A stretch of DNA of 64,000 bases from Xenopus tropicalis (GCF_000004195.4 NC_030686.2:44026961-44090960), one strand, 5' to 3'. Counted from the stretch's first letter, positions 21,554 through 34,194 are shown. A program made the numbers and translations. The notes: generated from the letters alone by a model not told the origin.

Positions 21554-21570
21554 ACCTAATGACATTTTGT

Positions 21571-21880
21571 GGTGACTCTGGTTGTGCGTTTTCCAGCTGC
21601 GGGGATCTCTCATTACACAGTCCAGCTCCTCTGCTGCCCCCCCCTCCGCTCAGCACGTGCCCGAAACGAGCTGATTACTGATGCCTTGGCCCTGATTAGA
21701 TTCCTTTACGCCCCCCCGCCCGACTGTAGAGGTGATTTATGACTATATTATTCCCAGCGCTGATGATTACTTTACATGCAGTAGCTACGCCGGCTGCCCA
21801 GATACAAAAGGTTGTGCTGCTCTTCAAGGCGATGACAGAGTACGTGGCTACATGGCCTTTTTGGGATGGGTTTCTTTAGA
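21571..21880. other. Intergenic, no recognised feature
   Basis: No exon or repeat is recognised. Confidence 0.4.
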
Positions 21881-21884
21881 TTAA

Positions 21885-22359
21885 AGGGGTTGTTCACCTT
21901 TGAATTAACTTTTAGTATGATGTAGAGCGTGATATTTGCAGCTGGTCTTCATTTTTTGTAGGGATGCACCGAATCCAGGATTTGGCCAAAATTCTGCCTT
22001 TTTCAGTAGGATTCAGCCGAATCCACGCTACTGGTCGAACCGAATCCGAATCCTCCAAACCACGTGACTTTTTGTCACATAAACACGGGAGTCGAACATT
22101 TTTTGATCCTTGCTTATCAAATTCGGATTCTGTTCGGGAATTTGCCCGATTCTTTCACGAAGGATTCAGGGTTCGGCCAAATCCCAAAATAGTGGATTGG
22201 GTACATCCCTAATTTTGTTTATTATGTGTAGTTTTTCAGTTATTTTGCTTTTTGTTCAGCAAGAAGGCAAATAAAAAAAACTATAAAAATAAATAAGGAA
22301 GATCAACTGAAAAGGTGCTTAGATTTGGCCATTCTATGACCTAAAGATAAACCATCCCT
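21885..22359. mobile_element. T2-type MITE carrying a nested hAT MITE
   Basis: Flanked by TTAA at 21881-21884 and 22360-22363, with AGGGG...ATCCCT termini. Its interior matches the remnant at 10.1-10.5 kb but is split by the insertion at 21960-22210. Confidence 0.8.
21960..22210. mobile_element. Nested hAT-like MITE (AGGGATGCACCGAATCC)
   Basis: Left end AGGGATGCACCGAATCC, right end 'ggattgggtacatccct'. Flanks ttttttgt and aattttgt agree at 6 of 8 positions, consistent with an aged 8-bp duplication. Confidence 0.8.
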
Positions 22360-22363
22360 TTAA

Positions 22364-22911
22364 TACCTCCTGCCCCAACTGACCCTCCAGCTTAGTTTCA
22401 GTTGTATCTAGGGGAGTAAAAAGGTATTTTCCCAAATCTTATCCCTCACTAGAGTCCTGTGTGGGTCTGGTTGGGCAGAGCTGTGCCCTTGAACTGCTGC
22501 CTTTCAAGCAGACCAGGATCTGCCTCTCTGCTTCATCCCAGGCCTGCTACTTGGCCCACAAGGGGTTAACTGAAAAGCCAACCTGGCACTGGATAACCTG
22601 GACTAAGTGATATATATATATGATATATCTCTGGGAAACGGATCAAAGAGATAATGGGAGTTTGCCCAGGTAGAGGATGCACTTTACCCAGGCAGGGTAC
22701 CTGTGGCCCACCCAACCACTTTGCACATATTCCATGGATATAGCTCTAGTACCCCTTAACATAAATGGCATTCAGTTTGCCAATGGTTTAAGCCCCACGG
22801 GGCACTCAGCCCACAGTTTAGGTGCCATTGAGTCACAATAGTGCTGTCTGAGATTTTCTCAGAGAAAGAGGTCTATACATATCTGAAGTCATTCTAGGGG
22901 TCATATAGGCC
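22364..22911. other. Intergenic, no recognised feature
   Basis: Contains a short TA repeat at about 22610-22627. No gene is seen. Confidence 0.4.
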
Positions 22912-23270
22912 TTAAGGTTCCCATACACGTGAAGATTCACTCGCGAGGTCGCCAAGCGAGCGGATCTTCACCCGATATCCCACCTACGGGTGGGCAACAT
23001 CAGGGAACATGTAGGCAAATTCGATTGTTTGGCCCTGGGGCCAGAATATTGAATTATAATGGCGGCAATGGGGCAGTCGGTTCGGGGACCACATCAAACG
23101 AGCCAATGCGGTCCCTGATCCGACTAAATCTTTTAACCTGCCTGATCAATATCTGGCCAATTTCAGACAGGCCCCTCGTTCCTGCCCCTACACGGGCCAA
23201 TAAGCTGCCGAATCTGTCCAAGGGGCCCATATTGGCAGCTACAATCAGACCATGTTTGGCCACCTTTATA
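22912..23270. mobile_element. Palindromic MITE (GGTCCCCATACAC family), second copy
   Basis: Starts ttaaggttcccatacacgtg and contains cccacctacgggtggg and the 'cggggaccacatcaaacgag' core shared with 19815-20170. The ORFs on both strands are shadows of the element. Confidence 0.8.
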
Positions 23271-23894
23271 GAGGGCCACATCCGGCCCACATACCAGAGA
23301 TGGCTAGGGTCCCTTTCCAGGCTGCCCATCAATGCATTATAGTGGTCTCAGGCACAAAACCCAAGTTACCTGGCTTGGGAACCCCAAAAGCACCAAGAAT
23401 ATTGGACCTAGAAAGTTTCTCTTAGTAAATCGGTCCAACTTGTTAATTCCAGTTTAGTAACATGTATATATATCTATATATCCTCCCGTGCCCCCGTTCC
23501 GATGGGGCACCCTAGCTAAGTCGGGGAGGCATTAAGCCGCCGCATATTTTTTCTGCCTGAAGACACTGAGAGTTCTTACAAATGCAAATCTCTTTGTGAG
23601 CGAGTCGGTCGATTTGGGTTCGGGGATTTATCTCTAACAGCAGGCTACAGGTATTTATACGCCGCTGAACACACGGATAAATGTGGCGCCTGGGGGTTTC
23701 AGGGTCGTGTAACGCTTTGTGTTGCTCTGGGGGTCGGTCAGGTTTGTGTGTGTGTGTGTGACACAAAGTGCAAAGTTTTATCACGTTGACTGTATTGTTT
23801 ATATGTATAAAGGCAGGATTTGGATATTTATGTTCTAAAGGGTAAGTATAACTTTTATTGATTTTAGTGGCAAAGAATGAGTCCAAATGTTTAT
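23271..23894. other. Intergenic, no recognised gene
   Basis: Includes a short GT microsatellite (about 23743-23759). No exon is recognised. Confidence 0.4.
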
Positions 23895-24618
23895 TGTGAG
23901 ACAGTACAGTATGGGGGTACAGTTTACTGTGTGCCCAGAACATTCCTTCTCTGTATATTTGTATTTATACATATGGGTAGGAGGTGCCATGGTGTTTCCC
24001 TTAGACAGTACAGTATGGGGGTACAGCTTATTGTGTGCCCAGAACATTCCTTCTCTGTATATTTGTATTTATACATATGGGTAGGGGGTGCCATAGTGTT
24101 TCCCTTAGACAGTACAGTATGGGGGTACAGCTTATTGTGTGCCCAGAACATTCCTTCTCTGTATATTTGTATTTATACATATGGGTAGGAGGTGCCATAG
24201 TGTTTCCCTTAGACAGTACAGTATGGGGGTACAGCTTATTGTGTGCCCAGAACATTCCTTCTCTGTATATTTGTATTTATACATATGGGTAGGAGGTGCC
24301 ATAGTGTTTCCCTTAGACAGTACAGTATGGGGGTACAGCTTATTGTGTGCCCAGAACATTCCTTCTCTGTATATTTGTATTTATACATATGGGTAGGAGG
24401 TGCCATAGTGTTTCCCTTAGACAGTACAGTATGGGGGTACAGCTTATTGTGTGCCCAGAACATTCCTTCTCTGTATATTTGTATTTATACATATGGGTAG
24501 GAGGTGCCATAGTGTTTCCCTTAGACAGTATAGTATGGGGGTACAGCTTATTGTGTGCCCAGAACATTCCTTCTCTGTATATTTGTATTTATACATATGG
24601 GTAGGAGGTGCCATATTG
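23895..24618 (+). repeat. 104-bp minisatellite (7 copies)
   Basis: Unit: agacagtacagtatgggggt, acagcttattgtgtgcccag, aacattccttctctgtatat, ttgtatttatacatatgggt and aggaggtgccatagtgtttc. Exactly 104 bp and nearly identical. The ladder of overlapping 75-85-codon ORFs on both strands comes from this periodicity. Confidence 0.95.
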
Positions 24619-25520
24619 TTTTCATAATTTACCATGAAGCAGTCATTGTTCCTCTTTGCAGGATGTTTTGGCTACGAGGCCGCCCCGCTGTTGGTCACTG
24701 TGGAATACCGCACACATACGTGATGTTACTAGGAATCCAGGTACCACTTCCGCCAGTACTAGAGTATGTTTCCAATAGCTGTGCCCACCCAATGCCATTG
24801 CTGCAACATGTCTAATACTGTCGGCTGTGCACTCAGTGCTGTGTATTACTCGGCCCCAGCTCCTAGCAATGATGACAATCCTAGCACAGATGGTACGGGC
24901 CAGCTGGACAGAGAAGGGATTATGCTTGGCCTGAGTCGCCTCACCTGGTACTGGCCTGGCACTCGCTGTCAGAACAGATCTGGGGCCTGTGCCAAAATGC
25001 GATGCCAGGGCAACTGCTGATATAAGTGAGTGTGATTTTGTAAAGACGTGCTGCCGTACTCCTAGGGTCTTGCTAATGGAGCCGGGCACGTGGCACTCCC
25101 AGGGTTAGTGTGGGTGGCCCAGCTCCGGTACCATCTCTGCCCGCACATGCTCAGCGTGAAGCTGATAACATCCTGTGGCAGCCACATTACCCAGGCCCCA
25201 TTTCTCTTCATATGTGTCCCCCCGACAGGGAATCACAGACAAGTCCCTGCTGCTCTGCACGTCCCTCATTCCATCTCTGTCACACACTCTCTCACAACTA
25301 TTTCCATCCCTCGTTCCATCTCTGTCACCACCTGTCCTACTTCACCTTCCTCCTCGTTTGTGAGGCTGCCGCTCGCCTGCTGAAGCATGGAAATCAGACA
25401 GTGGCACTTCATTCTGTCACAGCCATCAGTAGGGGGCCACGTCTGGAAATACTTACACAGGGGTCTGATAATATTAGGGTGTGTTCTAGGGTTATAAACC
25501 TAGGGGCGGGGCTCCTTCAA
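24619..25520. other. Intergenic flank of the giant minisatellite
   Basis: ORFs on both strands (24643-25089 minus, 24766-25020 plus) have no recognisable product, and no splice-supported gene is seen. The open frame entering the repeat from 25110 starts here by chance. Confidence 0.4.
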
Positions 25521-28500
25521 TCTGTCAGTCACACACACAGGAGAGGGGCGCCCGGGTCTGTCGGTGCCACACACAGGAGAGGGGCGCCCGGGTCTGTCGG
25601 TGCCAAACACACACAGGAGAGGGGCGCCCGGGTCTGTCGGTGCCACACACACACAGGAGAGGGGCGCCCGGGTCTGTCGGTGCCAAACACACAGGAGAGG
25701 GGCGCCTCGGTCTGTCGGTGCCAAACACACAGGAGAGGGGCGCCTCGGTCTGTCGGTGCCACACACACAGGAGAGGGGCGCCTCGGTCTGTCGGTGCCAC
25801 ACACACAGGAGAGGGGCGCCTCGGTCTGTCGGTGCCACACACACAGGAGAGGGGCGCCTCGGTCTGTCGGTGCCCACACCCACACAGGAGAGGGGCGCCT
25901 CGGTCTGTCGGTGCCACACACACAGGAGAGGGGCGCCTCGGTCTGTCGGTGCCACACACACAGGAGAGGGGCGCCTCGGTCTGTCGGTGCCACACACACA
26001 GGAGAGGGGCGCCTCGGTCTGTCGGTGCCACACACACAGGAGAGGGGCGCCTCGGTCTGTCGGTGCCACACACACAGGAGAGGGGCGCCTCGGTCTGTCG
26101 GTGCCAAACACAGGAGAGGGGCGCCCGGGTCTGTCGGTGCCACACACACACACACACACACAGGAGAGGGGAGCCCGGGTCTGTCGGTGCCACACACACA
26201 GGAGAGGGGCGCCCGGGTCTGTCGGTGCCACACACACAGGAGAGGGGCGCCCGGGTCTGTCGGTGCCACACACACAGGAGAGGGGCGCCCGGGTCTGTCG
26301 GTGCCACACACACAGGAGAGGGGCGCCCGGGTCTGTCGGTGCCACACACACAGGAGAGGGGCGCCCGGGTCTGTCGGTGCCACACACACAGGAGAGGGGC
26401 GCCCGGGTCTGTCGGTGCCACACACACAGGAGAGGGGCGCCCGGGTCTGTCGGTGCCACACACACAGGAGAGGGGCGCCCGGGTCTGTCGGTGCCACACA
26501 CACAGGAGAGGGGCGCCCGGGTCTGTCGGTGCCACACACACAGGAGAGGGGCGCCCGGGTCTGTCGGTGCCACACACACAGGAGAGGGGCGCCCGGGTCT
26601 GTCGGTGCCACACACACAGGAGAGGGGCGCCCGGGTCTGTCGGTGCCACACACACAGGAGAGGGGCGCCCGGGTCTGTCGGTGCCACACACACAGGAGAG
26701 GGGCGCCCGGGTCTGTCGGTGCCACACACACAGGAGAGGGGCGCCCGGGTCTGTCGGTGCCACACACACAGGAGAGGGGCGCCCCGGTCTGTCGGTGCCA
26801 AACACAGGAGAGGGGCGCCTCGGTCTGTCGGTGCCACACACACAGGAGAGGGGCGCCTCGGTCTGTCGGTGCCAAACACAGGAGAGGGGCGCCCGGGTCT
26901 GTCGGTGCCACACACACACACACACACAGGAGAGGGGCGCCTCGGTCTGTCGGTGCCACACACACAGGAGAGGGGCGCCTCGGTCTGTCGGTGCCACACA
27001 CACAGGAGAGGGGCGCCTCGGTCTGTCGGTGCCAAACACAGGAGAGGGGCGCCCGGGTCTGTCGGTGCCACACACACACACACACACAGGAGAGGGGCGC
27101 CCGGGTCTGTCGGTGCCACACACACACACACACACACACACACAGGAGAGGGGCGCCTCGGTCTGTCGGTGCCACACACACAGGAGAGGGGCGCCTCGGT
27201 CTGTCGGTGCCACACACACAGGAGAGGGGCGCCTCGGTCTGTCGGTGCCACACACACAGGAGAGGGGCGCCTCGGTCTGTCGGTGCCACACACACAGGAG
27301 AGGGGCGCCTCGGTCTGTCGGTGCCACACACACAGGAGAGGGGCGCCTCGGTCTGTCGGTGCCACACACACAGGAGAGGGGCGCCTCGGTCTGTCGGTGC
27401 CAAACACAGGAGAGGGGCGCCCGGGTCTGTCGGTGCCACACACACACACACACACAGGAGAGGGGAGCCCGGGTCTGTCGGTGCCACACACACAGGAGAG
27501 GGGCGCCCGGGTCTGTCGGTGCCACACACACAGGAGAGGGGCGCCCGGGTCTGTCGGTGCCACACACACAGGAGAGGGGCGCCCGGGTCTGTCGGTGCCA
27601 CACACACAGGAGAGGGGCGCCCGGGTCTGTCGGTGCCACACACACAGGAGAGGGGCGCCCGGGTCTGTCGGTGCCACACACACAGGAGAGGGGCGCCCGG
27701 GTCTGTCGGTGCCACACACACAGGAGAGGGGCGCCCGGGTCTGTCGGTGCCACACACACAGGAGAGGGGCGCCCGGGTCTGTCGGTGCCACACACACAGG
27801 AGAGGGGCGCCTCGGTCTGTCGGTGCCAAACACAGGAGAGGGGCGCCTCGGTCTGTCGGTGCCACACACACAGGAGAGGGGCGCCTCGGTCTGTCGGTGC
27901 CAAACACAGGAGAGGGGCGCCCGGGTCTGTCGGTGCCACACACACACACACACACAGGAGAGGGGCGCCCGGGTCTGTCGGTGCCACACACACACACACA
28001 CACACACACACAGGAGAGGGGCGCCTCGGTCTGTCGGTGCCACACACACAGGAGAGGGGCGCCTCGGTCTGTCGGTGCCACACACACAGGAGAGGGGCGC
28101 CTCGGTCTGTCGGTGCCAAACACAGGAGAGGGGCGCCCGGGTCTGTCGGTGCCACACACACACACACACACAGGAGAGGGGCGCCCGGGTCTGTCGGTGC
28201 CACACACACACACACACACAGGAGAGGGGCGCCCGGGTCTGTCGGTGCCACACACACACACACACACAGGAGAGGGGCGCCTCGGTCTGTCGGTGCCACA
28301 CACACAGGAGAGGGGCGCCTCGGTCTGTCGGTGCCACACACACAGGAGAGGGGCGCCTCGGTCTGTCGGTGCCACACACACAGGAGAGGGGCGCCTCGGT
28401 CTGTCGGTGCCACACACACAGGAGAGGGGCGCCTCGGTCTGTCGGTGCCAAACACAGGAGAGGGGCGCCTCGGTCTGTCGGTGCCACACACACAGGAGAG

Positions 28501-30601
28501 GGGCGCCTCGGTCTGTCGGTGCCAAACACAGGAGAGGGGCGCCTCGGTCTGTCGGTGCCACACACACAGGAGAGGGGCGCCTCGGTCTGTCGGTGCCAAA
28601 CACAGGAGAGGGGCGCCCGGGTCTGTCGGTGCCACACACACACACACACACAGGAGAGGGGAGCCCGGGTCTGTCGGTGCCACACACACAGGAGAGGGGC
28701 GCCTCGGTCTGTCGGTGCCAAACACACAGGAGAGGGGCGCCTCGGTCTGTCGGTGCCACACACACAGGAGAGGGGCGCCTCGGTCTGTCGGTGCCACACA
28801 CACAGGAGAGGGGCGCCTCGGTCTGTCGGTGCCACACACACAGGAGAGGGGCGCCTCGGTCTGTCGGTGCCAAACACAGGAGAGGGGCGCCTCGGTCTGT
28901 CGGTGCCACACACACAGGAGAGGGGCGCCTCGGTCTGTCGGTGCCAAACACAGGAGAGGGGCGCCCGGGTCTGTCGGTGCCACACACACACACAGGAGAG
29001 GGGAGCCCGGGTCTGTCGGTGCCACACACACAGGAGAGGGGCGCCTCGGTCTGTCGGTGCCACACACACAGGAGAGGGGCGCCTCGGTCTGTCGGTGCCA
29101 CACACACAGGAGAGGGGCGCCTCGGTCTGTCGGTGCCAAACACAGGAGAGGGGCGCCCGGGTCTGTCGGTGCCACACACACACAGGAGAGGGGCGCCTCG
29201 GTCTGTCGGTGCCACACATACACACACAGGAAAGGGGCGCCTCGGTCTGTCGGTGCCACACACACAGGAAAGGGGCGCCTCGGTCTGTCGGTGCCACACA
29301 CACAGGAGAGGGGCGCCTCGGTCTGTCGGTGCCACACACACAGGAGAGGGGCGCCTCGGTCTGTCGGTGCCACACACACAGGAGAGGGGCGCCTCGGTCT
29401 GTCGGTGCCACACACACAGGAGAGGGGCGCCTCGGTCTGTCGGTGCCACACACACAGGAGAGGGGTGCCCGGGTCTGTCGGTGCCACACACACACACAGG
29501 AGAGGGGCGCCTCGGTCTGTCGGTGCCACACACACACACACACAGGAGAGGGGCGCCTCGGTCTGTCGGTGCCACACACACACACACAGGAGAGGGGCGC
29601 CTCGGTCTGTTGGTGCCACACACACAGGGAGGGGCGCCTCGGTCTGTCGGTGCCACACACACACACACACAGGAGAGGGGCGCCCGGGTCAGTCGGTGCC
29701 ACACACACACACACACAGGAGAGGGGCGCCTCGGTCTGTCGGTGCCAAACACACAGGAGAGGGGCGCCTCGGTCTGTCGGTGCCACACACACAGGAGAGG
29801 GGCGCCCGGGTCTGTCGGTGCCACACACACACACAGGAGAGGGGCGCCTCGGTCTGTCGGTGCCAAACACACAGGAGAGGGGCGCCTCGGTCTGTCGGTG
29901 CCACACACACAGGAGAGGGGCGCCCGGGTCTGTCGGTGCCACACACACACACAGGAGAGGGGCGCCTCGGTCTGTCGGTGCCACACACACACACACAGGA
30001 GAGGGGCGCCTCGGTCTGTCGGTGCCACACACACACACACACACACAGGGAGGGGCGCCTCGGTCTGTCGGTGCCACACACACACACACACAGGAGAGGG
30101 GCGCCTCAGTCTGTCGGTGCCACACACACAGGGAGGGGCGCCTCGGTCTGTCGGTGCCACACACACACACAGGAGAGGGGCGCCTCGGTCTGTCGGTGCC
30201 AAACACACAGGAGAGGGGCGCCTCGGTCTGTCGGTGCCACACACACAGGAGAGGGGCGCCCGGGTCAGTCGGTGCCACACACACACACACACAGGAGAGG
30301 GGCGCCTCGGTCTGTCGGTGCCAAACACACAGGAGAGGGGCGCCTCGGTCTGTCGGTGCCACACACACAGGAGAGGGGCGCCCGGGTCTGTCGGTGCCAC
30401 ACACACAGGAGAGGGGCGCCTCGGTCTGTCGGTGCCAAACACACAGGAGAGGGGCGCCTCGGTCTGTCGGTGCCACACACACAGGAGAGGGGCGCCCGGG
30501 TCTGTCGGTGCCACACACACACACAGGAGAGGGGCGCCTCGGTCTGTCGGTGCCACACACACACACACACAGGAGAGGGGCGCCTCGGTCTGTCGGTGCC
30601 A

Positions 30602-30632
<31 letters not shown>

Positions 30633-32015
30633 GCGCCTCGGTCTGTCGGTGCCACACACACACACACACAGGAGAGGGGCGCCTCAGTCTGTCGGTGCCA
30701 CACACACAGGGAGGGGCGCCTCGGTCTGTCGGTGCCACACACACACACACACACACACAGGAGAGGGGCGCCTCGGTCTGTCGGTGCCACACACACAGGG
30801 AGGGGCGCCTCGGTCTGTCGGTGCCACACACACACACACAGGAGAGGGGCGCCCGGGTCAGTCGGTGCCACACACACACAGGGAGGGGCGCCCGGGTCAG
30901 TCGGTGCCACACACACACACACACACAGGAGAGGGGCGCCCGGGTCTGTCGGTGCCACACACACACACACAGGAGAGGGGCGCCTCGGTCTGTCGGTGCC
31001 ACACACACAGGAGAGGGGCGCCCGGGTCTGTCGGTGCCACACACACACACAGGAGAGGGGCGCCTCGGTCTGTCGGTGCCAAACACACAGGAGAGGGGCG
31101 CCTCGGTCTGTCGGTGCCACACACACAGGAGAGGGGCGCCCGGGTCTGTCGGTGCCACACACACACACAGGAGAGGGGCGCCTCGGTCTGTCGGTGCCAC
31201 ACACACACACACACAGGAGAGGGGCGCCTCGGTCTGTCGGTGCCACACACACACACAGGGAGGGGCGCCTCGGTCTGTCGGTGCCACACACACACACACA
31301 GGAGAGGGGCGCCTCAGTCTGTCGGTGCCACACACACAGGGAGGGGCGCCTCGGTCTGTCGGTGCCACACACACACACACACAGGAGAGGGGCGCCTCAG
31401 TCTGTCGGTGCCACACACACAGGGAGGGGCGCCTCGGTCTGTCGGTGCCACACACACACACACACACACACAGGAGAGGGGCGCCTCGGTCTGTCGGTGC
31501 CACACACACAGGGAGGGGCGCCTCGGTCTGTCGGTGCCACACACACACACACAGGAGAGGGGCGCCCGGGTCAGTCGGTGCCACACACACACACACAGGG
31601 AGGGGCGCCCGGGTCTGTCGGTGCCACACACACACACACAGGAGAGGGGCGCCCGGGTCAGTCGGTGCCACACACACACACACACAGGAGAGGGGCGCCC
31701 GGGTCTGTCGGTGCCACACACACACAGGAGAGGGGCGCCCGGGTCAGTCGGTGCCACACACACAGGAGAGAGGCGCCCGGGTCAGTCGGTGCCACACACA
31801 CACAGGAGAGAGGCGCCCGGGTCTGTCGGTGCCACACACACACAGGAGAGAGGCGCCCGGGTCAGTCGGTGCCACACACACACACAGGAGAGAGGCGCCC
31901 GGGTCTGTCGGTGCCACACACACACACACAGGAGAGGGGCGCCCGGGTCAGTCGGTGCCACACACACACAGGAGAGGGGCGCCTCGGTCTGTCGGTGCCA
32001 CACACACACAGGACA
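25521..32015 (+). repeat. 38-bp CpG-dense minisatellite (about 160 copies, 6.5 kb) with embedded (CA)n
   Basis: Basic unit of 38 bp: acacacacaggagaggggcg plus cctcggtctgtcggtgcc. Every unit has three CpGs, and most have a GGCGCC site. Variants at fixed positions are cctcgg/cccggg, tctg/tcag, ccacac/ccaaac and gaga/gaaa. The CA stretch ranges from about 3 to 14 repeats. The monomer has no stop codon in any of six frames, which explains overlapping ORFs of 2307, 2173 and 2134 codons on the plus strand and 1949 and 1721 on the minus strand. Minus frames are broken only where the tcag variant creates TGA. I do not regard any of these as a gene. Confidence 0.97.
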
Positions 32016-33172
32016 GGGGTGCCCACAGTTTGACAGTGTCATGAGAGGCAGGCTGTTTTTATTTTTTTTGTTTTTTTTTAAGTAACGGAGCTGGCCCAGG
32101 ATAGGAAGTAAGCAAGGAGGATTATGGGGGGTACCTAATGACTTGAGCGCCCCTCCGCCCAATGACCTCTGCATTCCTACCCTATAAGTAGACATACAGG
32201 AGAGAGGCTTTAATAGTGTTACACACCCCCTTGGTACATAATGAATGAAAACACTAGTCTTCAGGGTGGAATTGTTACACCTCAGGAGCCAATAAAAACG
32301 TTGCTGTAATTAGTGTGAATTATAGATGCCATTTTATAGCCGAGTGCTGATTGGTTGCTGTTTCTGACTAGCCCAGAGACTGACAACACTTCAGTGATGT
32401 GACGGTGAGTGAGTGAGAGGGCGAGTGTGACAGGACCTTTTATTTAGCCATATTTTTGCTTCATTGCAGCAGAGAAGAGACAGCTGCTCGATTTGCAGCC
32501 CTCACTTCATCACTCGCTGCCGTCACGTCCCTGCAGTACTGCGTTGGGATATGAAATATGGGCCAGGCCGGTGATACGGGCCGCACTGCCGTACTCCTCC
32601 CTCCCTGCCCACTTAATGAACTTCAGGCGCGGACAGTGACAGTTCAGAGGCGAGCAAAGCTGCCGGTGAGAAATTGGCGCTTCTTTTCTTTTTATGATTC
32701 ACCCTCAGGGTCAATGCCGATCGACCAGCGACTATTAAAGATTTAGTGACTGACGGGATATTAAAGCGGGGGCGGTGACTATATCTCATAGGCCTGAGGC
32801 AAAGCGCATTGGGGAGGGAGGAGGTGAGCAACGTATTCACGGCAAAGAATCCCATTATTATTACCTCAGAACGGGGCGAAGATGGTATCTTCCAATAATG
32901 CATCAACCGACATGCCAGTGTGAGACTGTTCCACTACACGCACAGCAGGGGGGTTCCCTCTCCCTCAGTGTCAGAGGGGCATTTTTATCAAAAGGTGAAA
33001 CAGCTGCCAGAATAAAAAAGAAACATTGCTCTGTATTCATTTCTGTTGGACCTTTTGGGACATATTTATGAAATGGGGAACTCACTTTACCCCATAATAT
33101 AGATAAGTTCCTAAAAACCCCACAACAGTAAATAGAGAGCAGTACCTTTTGATTATATATAATATGCCCCTT
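32016..33172. other. Intergenic, no recognised gene
   Basis: Unique sequence with a poly-T stretch at 32055-32080. No coding exon is recognised on either strand. Confidence 0.4.
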
Positions 33173-33765
33173 AAGGTCCCCAATAGTAGCTGCCAATATG
33201 GGTCCCTCAGACCGATTCGGCAACTAATCGGCCCGTGTATGCAGGGCCGGATTTCCAAATTGGCCGCCCCCGGTCGCACGCCCCCCCCCGAGTGCGCATG
33301 CGCGATACAGGGGGAGAGGGGTTCCCATGCGCGAACGGGGGGGGGGGCGGAGCGCCTTGCGCGCGCATGCGCAGTGGGCTAAGCTTGGATACAGAGCAGT
33401 GGGGAGAAGTCCCCCCATTGCTCCGTATGGGTAGAAAACTTTTTAGATTTTGGTGCGGCGGGCGGCATGCCACCCCCAGGTTTCTGCCGCCCTAGGCCCG
33501 GGCCTTTGTGGCCTCTCCACAAATCCGGGCCTGCGTGTATGGGCACTACCGACGGGCCTGCCCAACCGATATCTGGCCTGAAGGCAGGTTAAAAAAACTA
33601 GTCGGATCGGGGACCACATCAGCTCGTTGATGTGGTCCCCGGACCGACTTTTGCTATGCCCATCGTTATAATTCGATCGAATTATTCTGGATTCTCCCGA
33701 TATCGCCCACCCGTAGGTGGGTATATCGGGAGAATATCCGGATCTGCCCGTGTATGGGGACCTTA
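33173..33765. mobile_element. Palindromic MITE (GGTCCCCATACAC family) interrupted by a hAT MITE
   Basis: Left part 33173-33241 (ggtccccaatagtagctgcc ... gcccgtgtatg) and right part 33534-33765 (cgtgtatgggcactaccgac ... cccgtgtatggggacctt) rejoin across the nested insertion. Confidence 0.88.
33242..33533. mobile_element. Nested hAT MITE with perfect 8-bp target duplication
   Basis: Ends CAGGGCCGGATTT and AAATCCGGGCCTG, flanked by cgtgtatg at 33234-33241 and again at 33534-33541. 292 bp, very GC-rich, no transposase. Confidence 0.92.
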
Positions 33766-33934
33766 ATATGCCCCTAAGTGTCACACACCTCCCTCAGTGA
33801 CAACTTCTTCCCTCAAAAATAAAAAAAATTGTTGGTGAACCTTGTATAAAATACTTGTGAAAAAAGCTTTAGCTCCTAGTTGTTGCTCTGTGCTGCAACC
33901 AAATACAATTGTAGAAATCCAAAAAATAGGAAAA

Positions 33935-34073
33935 AAGCTTCAGCAGGTTAGCTGCAAAACATTTATTATGGGTAATGGTGTACCTTGTGTACCTTGATAA
34001 AGGGTATTGACCCGAAACATGTTGTGTTACCACTACCCATAATAAATGTTTTGCAGCTAACCTGCTGAAGCTT
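33935..34073. repeat. Inverted repeat with arms of about 45 bp
   Basis: aagcttcagcaggttagctg at the left is matched by 'cagctaacctgctgaagctt' at the right; the arms continue through ttttgcag/ctgcaaaa and cattattatgggta-like sequence. The loop is about 50 nt. It may be the end of an unidentified foldback element. Confidence 0.8.
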
Positions 34074-34194
34074 CTTCCCTCAGTCTGTTCCCTGTACCTG
34101 TAGAAATATAAGGACAACCTCGCACTAGAGTGATTGTGGGGGCACAATGTGTAATTAAATGGAGATACAGATATGTTTAAAGGACACAATATAA

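Larger units (their letters stand above)
19605..21570 (+). other. TMEM104: Probable TMEM104 3' UTR
   Basis: The first convincing polyadenylation context is AATAAA at 21548-21553, followed by a GT-rich stretch. The UTR would include two palindromic MITEs. Its extent is inferred; a shorter 3' end using a variant signal cannot be excluded. Confidence 0.5.

Noticed and set aside
23877..24604. Ladder of 75-85-codon ORFs on both strands repeating every 104 bp
   Set aside because: Exact periodicity of the DNA repeat produces them; both strands are open equally.
24643..25089. 148-codon minus-strand ORF next to the giant array
   Set aside because: No recognisable domain, and overlapping ORFs on the other strand are equally long.
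25110..32085. ORFs of 2307, 2173 and 2134 codons (plus) and 1949 and 1721 codons (minus) that look like giant repetitive proteins
   Set aside because: All six frames are open at once because the 38-bp monomer has no stop codon on either strand; there is no unique domain, start context or splice structure, and the frame rotates every unit. It is a minisatellite.
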